DNA from: Streptomyces sp. NBC_01275
GTDB lineage: Bacteria > Actinomycetota > Actinomycetes > Streptomycetales > Streptomycetaceae
NCBI RefSeq assembly: GCF_026340655.1
Contig: NZ_JAPEOZ010000001.1
Coordinates: forward strand, 7,502,001 to 7,566,000
Length of the DNA stretch: 64,000 bases
Direction of reading: 5' to 3'
Part shown: positions 1-7,807 of the stretch, in pieces
Numbering within the stretch: the stretch's first letter is position 1
How the letters are laid out: every line of letters begins with the position of its first letter
Notes under the pieces: generated by a model
Databases searched by the model: none
Told to the model about the DNA's origin: nothing
What the model saw: only the letters and a program-made list of their open reading frames with translations
Program-made: the position numbers and the translations under genes

Positions 1-1515
1 GGAGCCCACGGTCAGCGACCGGGTGCTCGGCTGGGTGGGCGGCGAGGGGACGGCCGACGTCCAGGTGTCGTTGACGACGATCTGCGGACGGCCGTTGGCG
101 TAGGCCGTCGTCACGCCGATGCGCAGGGTGTGCGCGGCGGCGGCCTGCGCCGCGGTCAGCTTGAAGTAGACGATGAGACCGCTGTTGACGTCCTTCCAGA
201 GGTAGCAGGGGAAGGCGGACGTCTCGCTGCCGCTGCCGATGACGACGTTTCCGGTCCAGGCGGCGGCCCGGGGGTCGGACGGATGGGCGTACGTCATCAG
301 GTCGGCGTTCTTGAAACCGCTCGGCGTGCCGTTCCAGTCGCCGATCCGCCAGATCGCGCTCGCGTTGCTCGGATCGTTGGAGGACGGGATCGCGATCGTG
401 TTGAGGGTGGTCGTGCCGCCGGCGGACACGGTCGTCTGGGTGCTGTAGACAGCCAGCTCGCCCTTGAAGACCGTCAGCGTGTACGTCCCCGGCAGCACCC
501 CGCCGACGGAGAAGTAGCCGTCCGAGGCCCGCGCCGAACCCCAGTACTGTGCCGCCGAGTTGGCCAGTCCGACCGTGTACGGGTAGGCCGTGTTCCGCCC
601 GGTGATGCCGACGCCCGCGACCCTGCCCCGGCCGCTCGCGCCGACGTAGCCCGAGATGCCCAGCGAGTCCGCCCACGAGGTGGTCAGCGTGCCCGGGAAG
701 AGGGACGAGGAGGGCGCCCCGCCGCCCGTGAAGGCGATGACGTAGGGGCCCTGGAGGCCGAAGCGCTGGGCCTCGGTCTGGTTCTCGCCGTAGTAGAGGA
801 TCTCGTACAGACCGCCGCCGTCGGCGCTCTGGTGGCGCAGGAGGGAGCGGTAGAACGGGCCGCCGGAGGCCTTCTCGTGGTTGCTGCGCACGATCCACAG
901 GCCGACGCCGCCGGCCGTCCAGCCGATGTAGTCGTAGTCGACGACGCGCACCTTGGAGTAGTGCTTGGAGCGGGTCTGGCCGTCGGACTTCGCGAACACG
1001 TCCGAGGCTTCGATGGTGCTGGTCGTGTACGTGTAGGAGTCGGGCTCGTCGTTGAGGAACAGGCCCTTCTTCACGCGCACGATGTAGCGGGTGGCCGAGA
1101 CGGAGGCGTCGGCCTTGTTGGTCCACAGATAGACGTTGTTCTCGCCGCTGCGGGCCGCGTAGTAGTGCTTGAGCGTGCCGTAGGCGACGGAGACGAGAAT
1201 CGTCGAGCCGGACTGACTGATCGTCACCGTCGAGGCGCCGAGGCCGGATTCGATGTGCGAGTTCTTGCCGTCGTAGCCCTGGTACTCGGTTCCCTTGTAG
1301 GCCAGCGAGGTCAGGTCGCCGTTGGTCTTGCTGACCTTGAAGACCAGGTCGGCGCCGGTGTCGACGACGTAGTTCGAGCCGTCGTCGGTGTAGCCGAAGG
1401 CCGCGGCGGACGCGCTCGGCGCGAGCGGCCCGGCGAGGGCGGCCGAGCCGGCGGCGGCAGCGGTGCCGAGGACGAAGGTGCGGCGTCGGACCGTGTGGCT
1501 GTCGGATCCGGACAT
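1..1515 (-). CDS. Rhamnogalacturonan lyase, PL4-like, 3' end outside window
   Basis: A secreted enzyme that probably cleaves the rhamnogalacturonan I backbone of pectin by beta-elimination. The ATG at 1515 is followed by a Tat-like leader (RRRTFVLGTAAAA) ending near ASAAA. The mature protein reads as a beta-rich catalytic domain (about residues 40-270), then a short carboxypeptidase-regulatory/FnIII-like module around SDGYFSVGGVLPGTYTLTVF (about 320-350), then the start of a jelly-roll carbohydrate-binding domain with an IWRIGDWNGTPSGF motif. This three-domain order is typical of family PL4. The C-terminus is cut by the window edge, so at least 505 residues are present. It is divergent from a rhamnogalacturonan acetylesterase gene, which supports the pectin assignment. 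Family assignment is from recognition, not from a search. Confidence 0.82.
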   Translation of the reverse strand, partial: MSGSDSHTVRRRTFVLGTAAAAGSAALAGPLAPSASAAAFGYTDDGSNYVVDTGADLVFKVSKTNGDLTSLAYKGTEYQGYDGKNSHIESGLGASTVTISQSGSTILVSVAYGTLKHYYAARSGENNVYLWTNKADASVSATRYIVRVKKGLFLNDEPDSYTYTTSTIEASDVFAKSDGQTRSKHYSKVRVVDYDYIGWTAGGVGLWIVRSNHEKASGGPFYRSLLRHQSADGGGLYEILYYGENQTEAQRFGLQGPYVIAFTGGGAPSSSLFPGTLTTSWADSLGISGYVGASGRGRVAGVGITGRNTAYPYTVGLANSAAQYWGSARASDGYFSVGGVLPGTYTLTVFKGELAVYSTQTTVSAGGTTTLNTIAIPSSNDPSNASAIWRIGDWNGTPSGFKNADLMTYAHPSDPRAAAWTGNVVIGSGSETSAFPCYLWKDVNSGLIVYFKLTAAQAAAAHTLRIGVTTAYANGRPQIVVNDTWTSAVPSPPTQPSTRSLTVGS

Positions 1516-1577
1516 GGGGGTGCCTCCTTCGGGAGGTGTGGGGGTGCGGGTGAGGGAGAGAGTGGCAGTTGAATCGA

Positions 1578-1651
1578 TTTCGCGAAAGGGCTTTCACGTG
1601 CGGGAGGTTGGCAATCTTGTGAAATGAGTCCAAGGGCTAGAAAGCGCTTGC
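1578..1651. promoter_or_regulatory. Two palindrome-like elements between the divergent pectin genes
   Basis: The intergenic region holds a perfect 10-bp palindrome TTTCGCGAAA at 1578-1587 and a LacI-type half-perfect palindrome GAAAGCGCTTGC at 1640-1651. GAAAGCGCTTTC-like sequences are typical operators of LacI-family sugar regulators in Streptomyces. Their position suggests joint control of the lyase (leftward) and the acetylesterase (rightward), but no cognate regulator is encoded next to them here. Confidence 0.45.
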
Positions 1652-1706
1652 CAGAGGCGGTACGGTCCAGCCGCCAGGCCCTGTTGCCGTGACGGAGGAG
1701 TCGCAC

Positions 1707-2753
1707 GTGAGACGTTTCACCATCGCCGTGTCGGCGGCGCTGACCCTGACCGCCGCGCTGACGGCCATGCCCACCGCCCAGGCCCACGAAGGCCGAGGGC
1801 CGCTCGGCATGGCCGACTGCACCGCTGCCGCCTGCCACTTCGACGTCCCGCCCGGCACATACGACGTGAAGGTCCTCCTCGGCGGCGACGCCGAGTCGAG
1901 CACGAGCATCAGCGGAGAGACGCGGCGCGCCCTGCTCCCCGAGACCGCCGCCCCGGCCGGCGAGCGCGTCGCCCGCAGCTTCACCGTCAACGTCCGCACC
2001 CCGGAGGGCGAACCGACCGGCGCCGAGGGAACTCCCGGCCTGGACCTGGTACTCGGCGGCTCCGCCCCCGCCCTCGCCGACATCAGGGTCACCCCCGCCC
2101 GGCATGCCCGCCAGATCTTCCTGGTCGGCGACTCCACGGTCTGCGACCAGCCCGGCGACCCCTACACCGGCTGGGGCCAGGAGCTGCCGCAGTACCTCCG
2201 CAAGGGCGTCTCGGTCGCCAACTACGCGGACTCGGGCGAGAGTACGGTCACCTATCTGGGGAACCCGCAGCTGTGGGCCACCGTTCAGCCGCTGATCCGG
2301 CACGGCGACCTGGTCCTGATCCAGCTCGCCCACAACGACAAGACGACCGACGAGGCCACCTACCGGGCGAATCTGGAGACACTGGTGGCGGGAGTGCGGG
2401 ACCAGGGCGGCAAGCCGGTCCTGGTGACCCCCATCGTGCGCCGCTGGTTCAACGCCGACGGCACCCTGAACAACGGAACAGCCCTGCTGGTCAACGGACT
2501 CGGCGTCGACCACCCCGCCGTGATCCGCTCGGTCGCCGCGGCGCAGGACGTCCCGCTGATCGACCTGACCGCCCAGACGAAGGCGCTGGTGGAGTCACTG
2601 GGCGTCGAGGGCTCCAAGGCGCTCTACCTCTACAACGAGAAACGCGACAACACCCACACCTCCGTGCACGGCGCCACGGTCTACGCGGGCCTCGTCCGCG
2701 ACGCGCTCGCCGCCCTGCATCTGCTGCCCAAGGGCGCGGTGCGGGTGGGATGA
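1707..2753 (+). CDS. Secreted rhamnogalacturonan acetylesterase (SGNH/GDSL, CE12-like)
   Basis: Predicted to remove acetyl groups from rhamnogalacturonan I. The GTG at 1707 is chosen because GGAGGAG lies at 1694-1700; an in-frame GTG at 1689 lies upstream of that site. The leader RRFTIAVSAALTL ends near AQAHE. A short N-terminal beta module precedes the SGNH hydrolase domain. That domain shows block I GDST (IFLVGDSTV), a Gly-containing block (NYADSGEST), block III QLAHND and a C-terminal DNTHTSVHGA block with the catalytic Asp and His. It lies divergent to the PL4-like lyase, so the two probably act on the same polymer. Length (348 aa) fits the family with an extra N-terminal module. Confidence 0.85.
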   Translation: MRRFTIAVSAALTLTAALTAMPTAQAHEGRGPLGMADCTAAACHFDVPPGTYDVKVLLGGDAESSTSISGETRRALLPETAAPAGERVARSFTVNVRTPEGEPTGAEGTPGLDLVLGGSAPALADIRVTPARHARQIFLVGDSTVCDQPGDPYTGWGQELPQYLRKGVSVANYADSGESTVTYLGNPQLWATVQPLIRHGDLVLIQLAHNDKTTDEATYRANLETLVAGVRDQGGKPVLVTPIVRRWFNADGTLNNGTALLVNGLGVDHPAVIRSVAAAQDVPLIDLTAQTKALVESLGVEGSKALYLYNEKRDNTHTSVHGATVYAGLVRDALAALHLLPKGAVRVG

Positions 2754-2756
2754 ACC

Positions 2757-2794
2757 CCTGGGGGCGCCCCGACCGGAACCGGGACGCCCCCAGG
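2757..2794 (+). terminator. Hairpin after the acetylesterase gene
   Basis: CCTGGGGGCG (2757-2766) pairs perfectly with CGCCCCCAGG (2785-2794) across an 18-nt loop, starting four bases after the stop codon. There is no U tract, which is usual for Streptomyces terminators. It separates the esterase from the DUF2264 gene. Confidence 0.6.
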
Positions 2795-2883
2795 CTCTGG
2801 CGCCGACCGGAGCCGGGACGCTTCAGGCCCGGCTTCGGCATGAGCCAGGATGCCCTCAGACGTACGTCTCGACCGGAACCGGG
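2771..2883. repeat. Dispersed GACCGGAACCGGG repeats in a non-coding spacer
   Basis: The roughly 200-bp spacer between the two genes contains three copies of GACCGG(A/G)(A/G)CCGGG at 2771-2783, 2805-2817 and 2871-2883. A related CTGGCGCCGACCG segment occurs twice, before 2811 and just before the ribosome binding region of the next gene. No coding signal is seen here. It looks like locally duplicated non-coding DNA. Confidence 0.55.
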
Positions 2884-2953
2884 GTGCTCCAGGGCCTGGC
2901 CCGGATCGCGATCCTGGCGCTCCAGGTCCTGGCGCCGACCGAAAGAAACGCTG

Positions 2954-4705
2954 ATGCACCTGCCCCCGCCCGACCTCGCCCGCAGCCCCCGCACCGGATA
3001 CACCCGCGCCCACTGGGAATCGGCCGCCGACGCGCTGCTCGCCGCGGTGGAGCCGTACGCCACCGAGGATCGCGCGCTCTACCACTTCCCCGGCGACCGC
3101 GTGAGCTCGGCGGGCCGCCTCTCCGACGGCCTGGAAGGCTACGCCCGCACCCTGCTGCTGGCCGCCTTCCGCCGCGACGAGACGGCCCTGGAACGCTACG
3201 CCGACGGCCTCGCGGCCGGTGTCTGCGGTGTCTGGCCACGCATCGAGGACCGCGGTCAGCCCCTGGTCGAGGCGGCGTCGATCGCCCTCGCCCTGCGGCT
3301 GACGCGCCCCCTGCTCTGGGACCGCCTCGACGACGGCGTACGGCAACGCGCGGCGCACTGGCTCGGCGACGCGCTGACCGCCGAACCCTGGCCCTGCAAC
3401 TGGGAGCTGTTCCCCGTCACGGTGGGCGGTTTCCTGGAGTCGGTCGGCCATGAACCGGAGGCCTCCCGCAAGGCGATCGACCGCGGCCTGGAGCGCATCG
3501 AGCAGTGGTACGTCGGCGACGGCTGGTACACGGACGGGACCGGCCGCGCCTTCGACTACTACAACGGCTGGGCCATGCACCTCTACCCGGTCCTGCACGC
3601 CTGGCTGTCCGAGGACCCGGAGCTCCTCGCCCGCTACGGTGGCCGTCTGCGGACCCATCTCGCCGACTACGCCCGCCTGTTCGGCGGCGAGGGCGCCCCG
3701 CTGCACCAGGGCCGCTCCCTCACCTACCGCTTCGCCACCACCGTCCCCCTGTGGCTGGGCGCCCTGACCGGCCGGACCCCCCTGCCGCCGGGCGAGACCC
3801 GACGACTGGCCTCGGGTGCGCTGAAGTACTTCCTGGAGCGCGACGCCGTCGACGAGAACGGTCTGCTCACCCTCGGCTGGCACGGCCCCGACGCCTCCGT
3901 CCTCCAGGGTTACTCGGGCCCCGCCTCCCCCTACTGGGCGAGCAAGGGTTTCCTCGGACTGCTGCTTCCCCCGGACCACGAGGTGTGGACGGCCCGGGAA
4001 CAGCCGGGCCCGGCGGAGCGAGAGGATGCGGTGACCTCGATCGCCGCTCCCAACTGGCTTCTGCAGTCCACGAGTTCCGACGGAGTGGTCCGTCTGCACA
4101 ACCACGGCAGCGAGGACGTCCGGTACGACCCGCACTACACGCGGCTCGCGTACTCGACGGTGACGGCGCCTTCGGCGTCGTACGACAACAGTGTGATCGT
4201 GGGCGGCGATCCGGGCCGTACCGGCATCGAGCCGTTGGGCGTGGGGGACGGCTGGGCGGCGTCGCGGCACACGACGGGCGGGGGAGCGCGGGTGACCAGC
4301 GTCGTGCTGGCGCACGGGGCGGCCGAGGTGCGGGTGCATCGGGTGGCGGGGGTGGAGCCGGGGACGCCGGTGCGGGTGACGGGGTGGGCCGCGAAGGACG
4401 GCGTACGGGCGGAACTCGTTCCCCTCCTGGGCCTGGACGGCTCCCTCGCGGGTGTCACGGACGGGGACGCCACCCTCTTCGTCGCGCTCGCCCGGCTGAC
4501 CGCCGACCCGGAGCCGGAACCCCTCGCGGAAACGGTCTCGGTGCAGGTGGGCGAGGTGGGCGAGGTGTACGGGGCAGATGGGACGGACATGGCGGACATG
4601 ACGGACGGGATCCGTGTGCGGTGGAGCGGCGGGCCCGAGGTCGGAGTGGGCCTCTCGGAGGAGGGCGTACGGGTCAGGAGGTTCGTCCCCGGGGCGGACG
4701 GCTGA
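2954..4705 (+). CDS. DUF2264 domain-containing protein
   Basis: A 584-aa cytoplasmic-looking protein with no signal peptide. The N-terminal two thirds resemble the DUF2264 alpha/alpha-toroid family: WESAADALLAAVEPYA, then EGYARTLLLAAF, WELFPVTVGGFLESVG and a DGWYTDGTGRAFDYYNGWAMHLYP block. The rest is a beta-sandwich-like C-terminus. Such folds are common in polysaccharide lyases and unsaturated glycoside hydrolases, and the place after the pectin genes fits processing of released oligosaccharides; that role is inferred. The ATG at 2954 follows a weak purine-rich AAAGAAA. Translation could extend upstream in frame, but that stretch is repeat DNA and not protein-like. Confidence 0.75.
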   Translation: MHLPPPDLARSPRTGYTRAHWESAADALLAAVEPYATEDRALYHFPGDRVSSAGRLSDGLEGYARTLLLAAFRRDETALERYADGLAAGVCGVWPRIEDRGQPLVEAASIALALRLTRPLLWDRLDDGVRQRAAHWLGDALTAEPWPCNWELFPVTVGGFLESVGHEPEASRKAIDRGLERIEQWYVGDGWYTDGTGRAFDYYNGWAMHLYPVLHAWLSEDPELLARYGGRLRTHLADYARLFGGEGAPLHQGRSLTYRFATTVPLWLGALTGRTPLPPGETRRLASGALKYFLERDAVDENGLLTLGWHGPDASVLQGYSGPASPYWASKGFLGLLLPPDHEVWTAREQPGPAEREDAVTSIAAPNWLLQSTSSDGVVRLHNHGSEDVRYDPHYTRLAYSTVTAPSASYDNSVIVGGDPGRTGIEPLGVGDGWAASRHTTGGGARVTSVVLAHGAAEVRVHRVAGVEPGTPVRVTGWAAKDGVRAELVPLLGLDGSLAGVTDGDATLFVALARLTADPEPEPLAETVSVQVGEVGEVYGADGTDMADMTDGIRVRWSGGPEVGVGLSEEGVRVRRFVPGADG

Positions 4706-4733
4706 CCGCCGCGATCGTCACCGGGGCCGCCCC

Positions 4734-4865
4734 GACCGGCGGTCCGACCGGCGGTCCGGCCGGCGGTCCGGCCGGCAGTCCGGTACCCGTCGGCGCGGCC
4801 GCGAAGGCCGGCCGACGGGGCATGAGATCCGAGATCCGAGATCCGAGATCCGGGATGCGGGATGC
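4734..4865. repeat. Two short tandem arrays in a convergent intergenic gap
   Basis: Four 12-bp units of the form G(A/G)CCGGCGGTCC run from 4734 to 4781. Six 7-bp units (GAGATCC four times, then GGGATGC twice) run from 4824 to 4865. They sit between the 3' ends of two convergent genes and carry no protein-like reading frame. Confidence 0.7.
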
Positions 4866-4873
4866 GGGGACTC

Positions 4874-6259
4874 TCAGGGCTTGAGTCGGGCGATGCGCAG
4901 GGTCGTCGTGGTCGGCGAGGCCCCGGTGAGCGCCTTCGCGTAGGTCGGGGTCACGGGGGCGTACGCCCAGGTCAGCGTGCCGTCCTTCAGGACCGCCACA
5001 TCGCCGCTGATACGGGTGCTCACCACGTTGTCCGCGCTCTGGAACTTGCCGTTCCAGTCGACGAGACGAAGGTGGGTGCCCGTGAAGGCGCCGGTGCAGG
5101 TGCCTTCGGCGCACTTGGCGTTCTTCAGGGACTCCCAGGAGACCAGCAGACGGTCCTTGCCGTACGGCGCGACGTGGACGTTGACGTTCTCCGTGCCGGC
5201 GGCGCTGGTGAGGTAGACCGCCTTGCCGGGGCCGGAGTTGCGGTTCTTCATGAAGGCGACGGCGACCTGGTGGGTGCTCGTCTTCGGCTTCACCGTCCAG
5301 CCGCGGCCGCTGGAGTCGTCCGGGTTCTTCTTGGCGGAGGCGGCGCCGCGGGACGCGAAGGCGGTGGCGTAACGGCCGGTGGAGGACTTCACGAGGTCGC
5401 CCGTGCGGCCGGGGAAGGTGCCGCCGCAGTAGCCCGCCCAGCACTGCTCGCGCTGTACGACGGGAGCGACGTCCGGAGCGCCGATTCCGGTGGAGACGAA
5501 CAGCCCCGAACGCCAGTCGTCGAAGCAGAGCGAGGTGAACGCGCCGGAGGTCTCCGCGTGCAGGGCGATGCCCTCGTTGTGGCTGCACCCCCAGCTCCAA
5601 CCTCCGCTGAGCTTGGCCCCCTTGGCGCTGATGTACGACAACTTGTCGCCGTAGTGCCCGTCGGCGAAGCCGCCCGCGCCGTGCACGACGAAGTACGCCC
5701 CGTACTTGGCGCCGTTCCAGGTGAGTTGGCCGTCCAGCAGCGGAGCGGTGTCGTGGGAGGCGGTGCTGGTGAGCTTGGTGCGGAAGGTCTGCTTGCCGTT
5801 CGTGTAGCGGACGATCGCGGCCGCCGTCTCCTTCCACTTGTTCGTGTCGGCGACCCGGGTCAACAGCGCGAAGCCGTCGTTGTGCGCGACCAGTCCGCCG
5901 ACCTCCTTGGCGCCCTTGACGACCGTGTCCGCACCCGAGCGCTTCCCGGCGGCGGTGAGCGGAGTGACGTGGACGCCGTCGGAGGCCGGCCAGGCCACCC
6001 GCAGCGTGCCGTTCGGGGCAGCCGCGGTCGTCGTCCGGGTCCACTCCCGCGTGTTGTTGTAACCGGCCGACAAGTAGGGGAACTTGGCGGCGAGGGCGAC
6101 AGCGGTGGTGGTGGGGGCGAGGCTCGGGGAGGTCGTCGCCGCCCCGGCGGTGGCGTACCACGCCCCGGCCAGCACCCCGGCGGCGGCGAGGGCGCCGATC
6201 GCGGGCTTGCGGGCCGCGCGGATGCGGCGGTGGCGCGTCGTGCGTCGTGCAGATGTCAT
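4874..6259 (-). CDS. Secreted repeat protein of unknown function (propeller-like)
   Basis: A 461-aa exported protein. An Arg-rich N-terminus (RRTTRHRRIRAARK) leads into a hydrophobic stretch GALAAAGVLAGAWYATAGAA that ends near the cleavage region. The mature part is a run of beta-strand blocks of 50-60 residues that alternate hydrophobic strands with Gly/Asp turns (GTLRVAWPASDGVHV, GLVAHNDGFALLTRV, GKDRLLVSWESL, DGTLTWAYAPV). This looks like a beta-propeller or a similar repeat lectin fold. Four cysteines cluster in pairs (EQCWAGYCG, NAKCAEGTC), which fits disulfides outside the cell. No catalytic signature is recognised. It ends convergently with the DUF2264 gene. Confidence 0.6.
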   Translation of the reverse strand: MTSARRTTRHRRIRAARKPAIGALAAAGVLAGAWYATAGAATTSPSLAPTTTAVALAAKFPYLSAGYNNTREWTRTTTAAAPNGTLRVAWPASDGVHVTPLTAAGKRSGADTVVKGAKEVGGLVAHNDGFALLTRVADTNKWKETAAAIVRYTNGKQTFRTKLTSTASHDTAPLLDGQLTWNGAKYGAYFVVHGAGGFADGHYGDKLSYISAKGAKLSGGWSWGCSHNEGIALHAETSGAFTSLCFDDWRSGLFVSTGIGAPDVAPVVQREQCWAGYCGGTFPGRTGDLVKSSTGRYATAFASRGAASAKKNPDDSSGRGWTVKPKTSTHQVAVAFMKNRNSGPGKAVYLTSAAGTENVNVHVAPYGKDRLLVSWESLKNAKCAEGTCTGAFTGTHLRLVDWNGKFQSADNVVSTRISGDVAVLKDGTLTWAYAPVTPTYAKALTGASPTTTTLRIARLKP

Positions 6260-6376
6260 GGTCCGTGGTCGCCGCCGCGACGGGAAAGGTTGCCGGGGGA
6301 CGGAAACTGTTCGCCGCTGTCGCGGCGGAGGGAATCTCCGTTGCGGCGTGTGAGCGGTGTGCAGAAGAATCCCGGC

Positions 6377-6754
6377 ATGACTTCTGCCATCCGCCATGTG
6401 ACGATCGACAGTTCCGACGCGTATGCCCTCGGCTCCTTCTGGTCCGAGGTTCTCGGCCAGCCCCTCCACGAGGACGACAAGCCGGGCGACCCGGAGGCGC
6501 TGATCGAGGGCGCGGGTCTGCTCTTCGTCACGGTCCCGGACGGCAAGACCGTCAAGAACCGCGTCCACCTCGACCTGCAGCCACAGGACCGCACCCGTGA
6601 GCAGGAGGTCGAGCGTCTGCTGGCCCTCGGCGCCACCCTCTTCGACGATCAGCGCAGGCCCGACGGCACCGGCTGGGCGGTCCTCGCAGACCCCGAGGGC
6701 AACGAGTTCTGCGTCGAGCGCAGCGCGGCGGAGCGGGCGGCTGTCGCCGGATGA
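6377..6754 (+). CDS. VOC family protein (glyoxalase/dioxygenase fold)
   Basis: A compact 125-aa cytoplasmic protein with the vicinal-oxygen-chelate fold: an N-terminal beta-alpha-beta unit (IRHVTIDSSDAYALGSFWSEVLG), a central HLDLQPQ strand, and a C-terminal WAVLADPEGNEFCV motif typical of the glyoxalase-like subfamily. Candidate metal ligands are the His of HVTID, the His of HLDLQ and the Glu of NEFCV. Substrate cannot be told from sequence; many Streptomyces paralogues are resistance or accessory proteins. ATG 6377 is preceded by AGAAG. It is divergent from the secreted unknown protein. Confidence 0.8.
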   Translation: MTSAIRHVTIDSSDAYALGSFWSEVLGQPLHEDDKPGDPEALIEGAGLLFVTVPDGKTVKNRVHLDLQPQDRTREQEVERLLALGATLFDDQRRPDGTGWAVLADPEGNEFCVERSAAERAAVAG

Positions 6755-6910
6755 GACGGCGACGGCTTGACGGGGGCGGCTTGTCGGCGACGGCTCGACG
6801 GGAGCGGCCGTACGGCGTCGACGCTTCGGCCGGGACCGAAGCATCGGGCCTCTAGCCTGCACGTATGCGTGTACAGGTGACGGAGTCGAGCGGACGTCGG
6901 CCGCGGTCGG

Positions 6911-6958
6911 CAGGAGGCCGGGGCGCCAGGAGGCCGGGGCGCCAGGAGGCCGGGGCGC
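6911..6958. repeat. Three exact 16-bp tandem repeats ahead of the PEP mutase-like gene
   Basis: CAGGAGGCCGGGGCGC is repeated three times without change (6911-6926, 6927-6942, 6943-6958). Each copy carries an AGGAGG that resembles a ribosome binding site. The array lies between a TAGCCT -10-like hexamer (6853-6858) and the GTG chosen as start at 6979, so it is probably 5' untranslated RNA. Confidence 0.7.
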
Positions 6959-6978
6959 CGGAAGGAGGTGCGGCGCTC

Positions 6979-7800
6979 GTGACCGCTTTCGCCGCTCTCC
7001 ATCACGCCGAAGCGCCCCTCCTGCTGCCCAACGCCTGGGACCACGCGTCCGCGCTGGCCCTGGCCAGGGAGGGCTTCCGGGCGGTCGGTACGACGAGTCT
7101 GGGCGTCGCCGCGGCCGTCGGTCTGTCCGACGGTTCGTCGGCGACCCGCGACGACACTCTCCGGCTCGCCCTCCTCCTCGGATCGCGGCCCTTTCTCCTC
7201 TCGGTCGACGCGGAGGACGGTTTCAGCGAAGACCCGGACGAGGTGGGGGAGTTCGCGCGTCAGCTTGCGGCCGTCGGCGCGGTCGGCATCAACCTGGAGG
7301 ACGGCCTGGGGTCCGCCGCCCGGCACGCCGAGAAGATCGCCGCCGTCAAGTCCGCCGCCCCCGGCCTCTTCGTGAACGCCCGCACGGACACGTACTGGCT
7401 CGGCAGGGGCAGAGGCAGGAGCAGTGGCGGAGGCGGTGGTGGAGGCGTAGGCGGAGGCGTAGGTGAGGGAGACGACACCATGTCCCGTCTCGACGCCTAC
7501 CAACAGGCGGGCGCGGACGCGGTGTTCGTCCCGGGACTGACGGAACCCCGGAGGATCGCCGAGCTCGTGGCCCGTCTCGACGTCCCCCTCAACGTCCTCT
7601 ATGCGCCGACCGGCCCGACGGTCGCGCACCTCGCCGACCTCGGTGTGGGCCGCATCAGTCTCGGCTCGTTCCTGTACCGGCGAGCCCTGGGAGCGGCCTT
7701 GCAGGCGATGGCCGAGATCCGGGAGGGGCGGACACCTGGGGGCCGTACGCCGACGTACGACGATGTGCAGGGGCTCGGCGACCGGCCGCCCTCGGCCTGA
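6979..7800 (+). CDS. Isocitrate lyase/PEP mutase family protein
   Basis: A 273-aa TIM-barrel enzyme of the ICL/PEPM superfamily, which makes or breaks C-C or C-P bonds of oxaloacetate-like compounds. Family blocks seen are LLLPNAWDHASALAL, AVGTTSLGVA, FLLSVDAEDGFS (metal-binding acidic loop), VGINLEDGL and FVNARTDTYW. The last third has VPGLTEPRRIAELV and LGVGRISLGSFLYR. The GTG at 6979 is preferred because GGAGGTG lies at 6964-6970 and family homology begins there. An ATG at 6865 just after a -10-like TAGCCT is an alternative leaderless start, but would add an Arg/Gly repeat tail. A Gly/Ser/Arg-rich insertion of about 30 residues follows the DTYW motif. Confidence 0.8.
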   Translation: MTAFAALHHAEAPLLLPNAWDHASALALAREGFRAVGTTSLGVAAAVGLSDGSSATRDDTLRLALLLGSRPFLLSVDAEDGFSEDPDEVGEFARQLAAVGAVGINLEDGLGSAARHAEKIAAVKSAAPGLFVNARTDTYWLGRGRGRSSGGGGGGGVGGGVGEGDDTMSRLDAYQQAGADAVFVPGLTEPRRIAELVARLDVPLNVLYAPTGPTVAHLADLGVGRISLGSFLYRRALGAALQAMAEIREGRTPGGRTPTYDDVQGLGDRPPSA

Positions 7801-7807
7801 GGCGAGG

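Noticed and set aside
2754..2953. Attachment site or small RNA in the repeat-rich spacer
   Set aside because: Repeats are short and degenerate, with no tRNA, integrase or promoter evidence.
4862..6754. A 630-codon plus-strand frame over the secreted unknown and VOC genes
   Set aside because: Only its last 125 codons are protein-like (the VOC gene). The rest is the antisense of a well-formed secreted protein gene.
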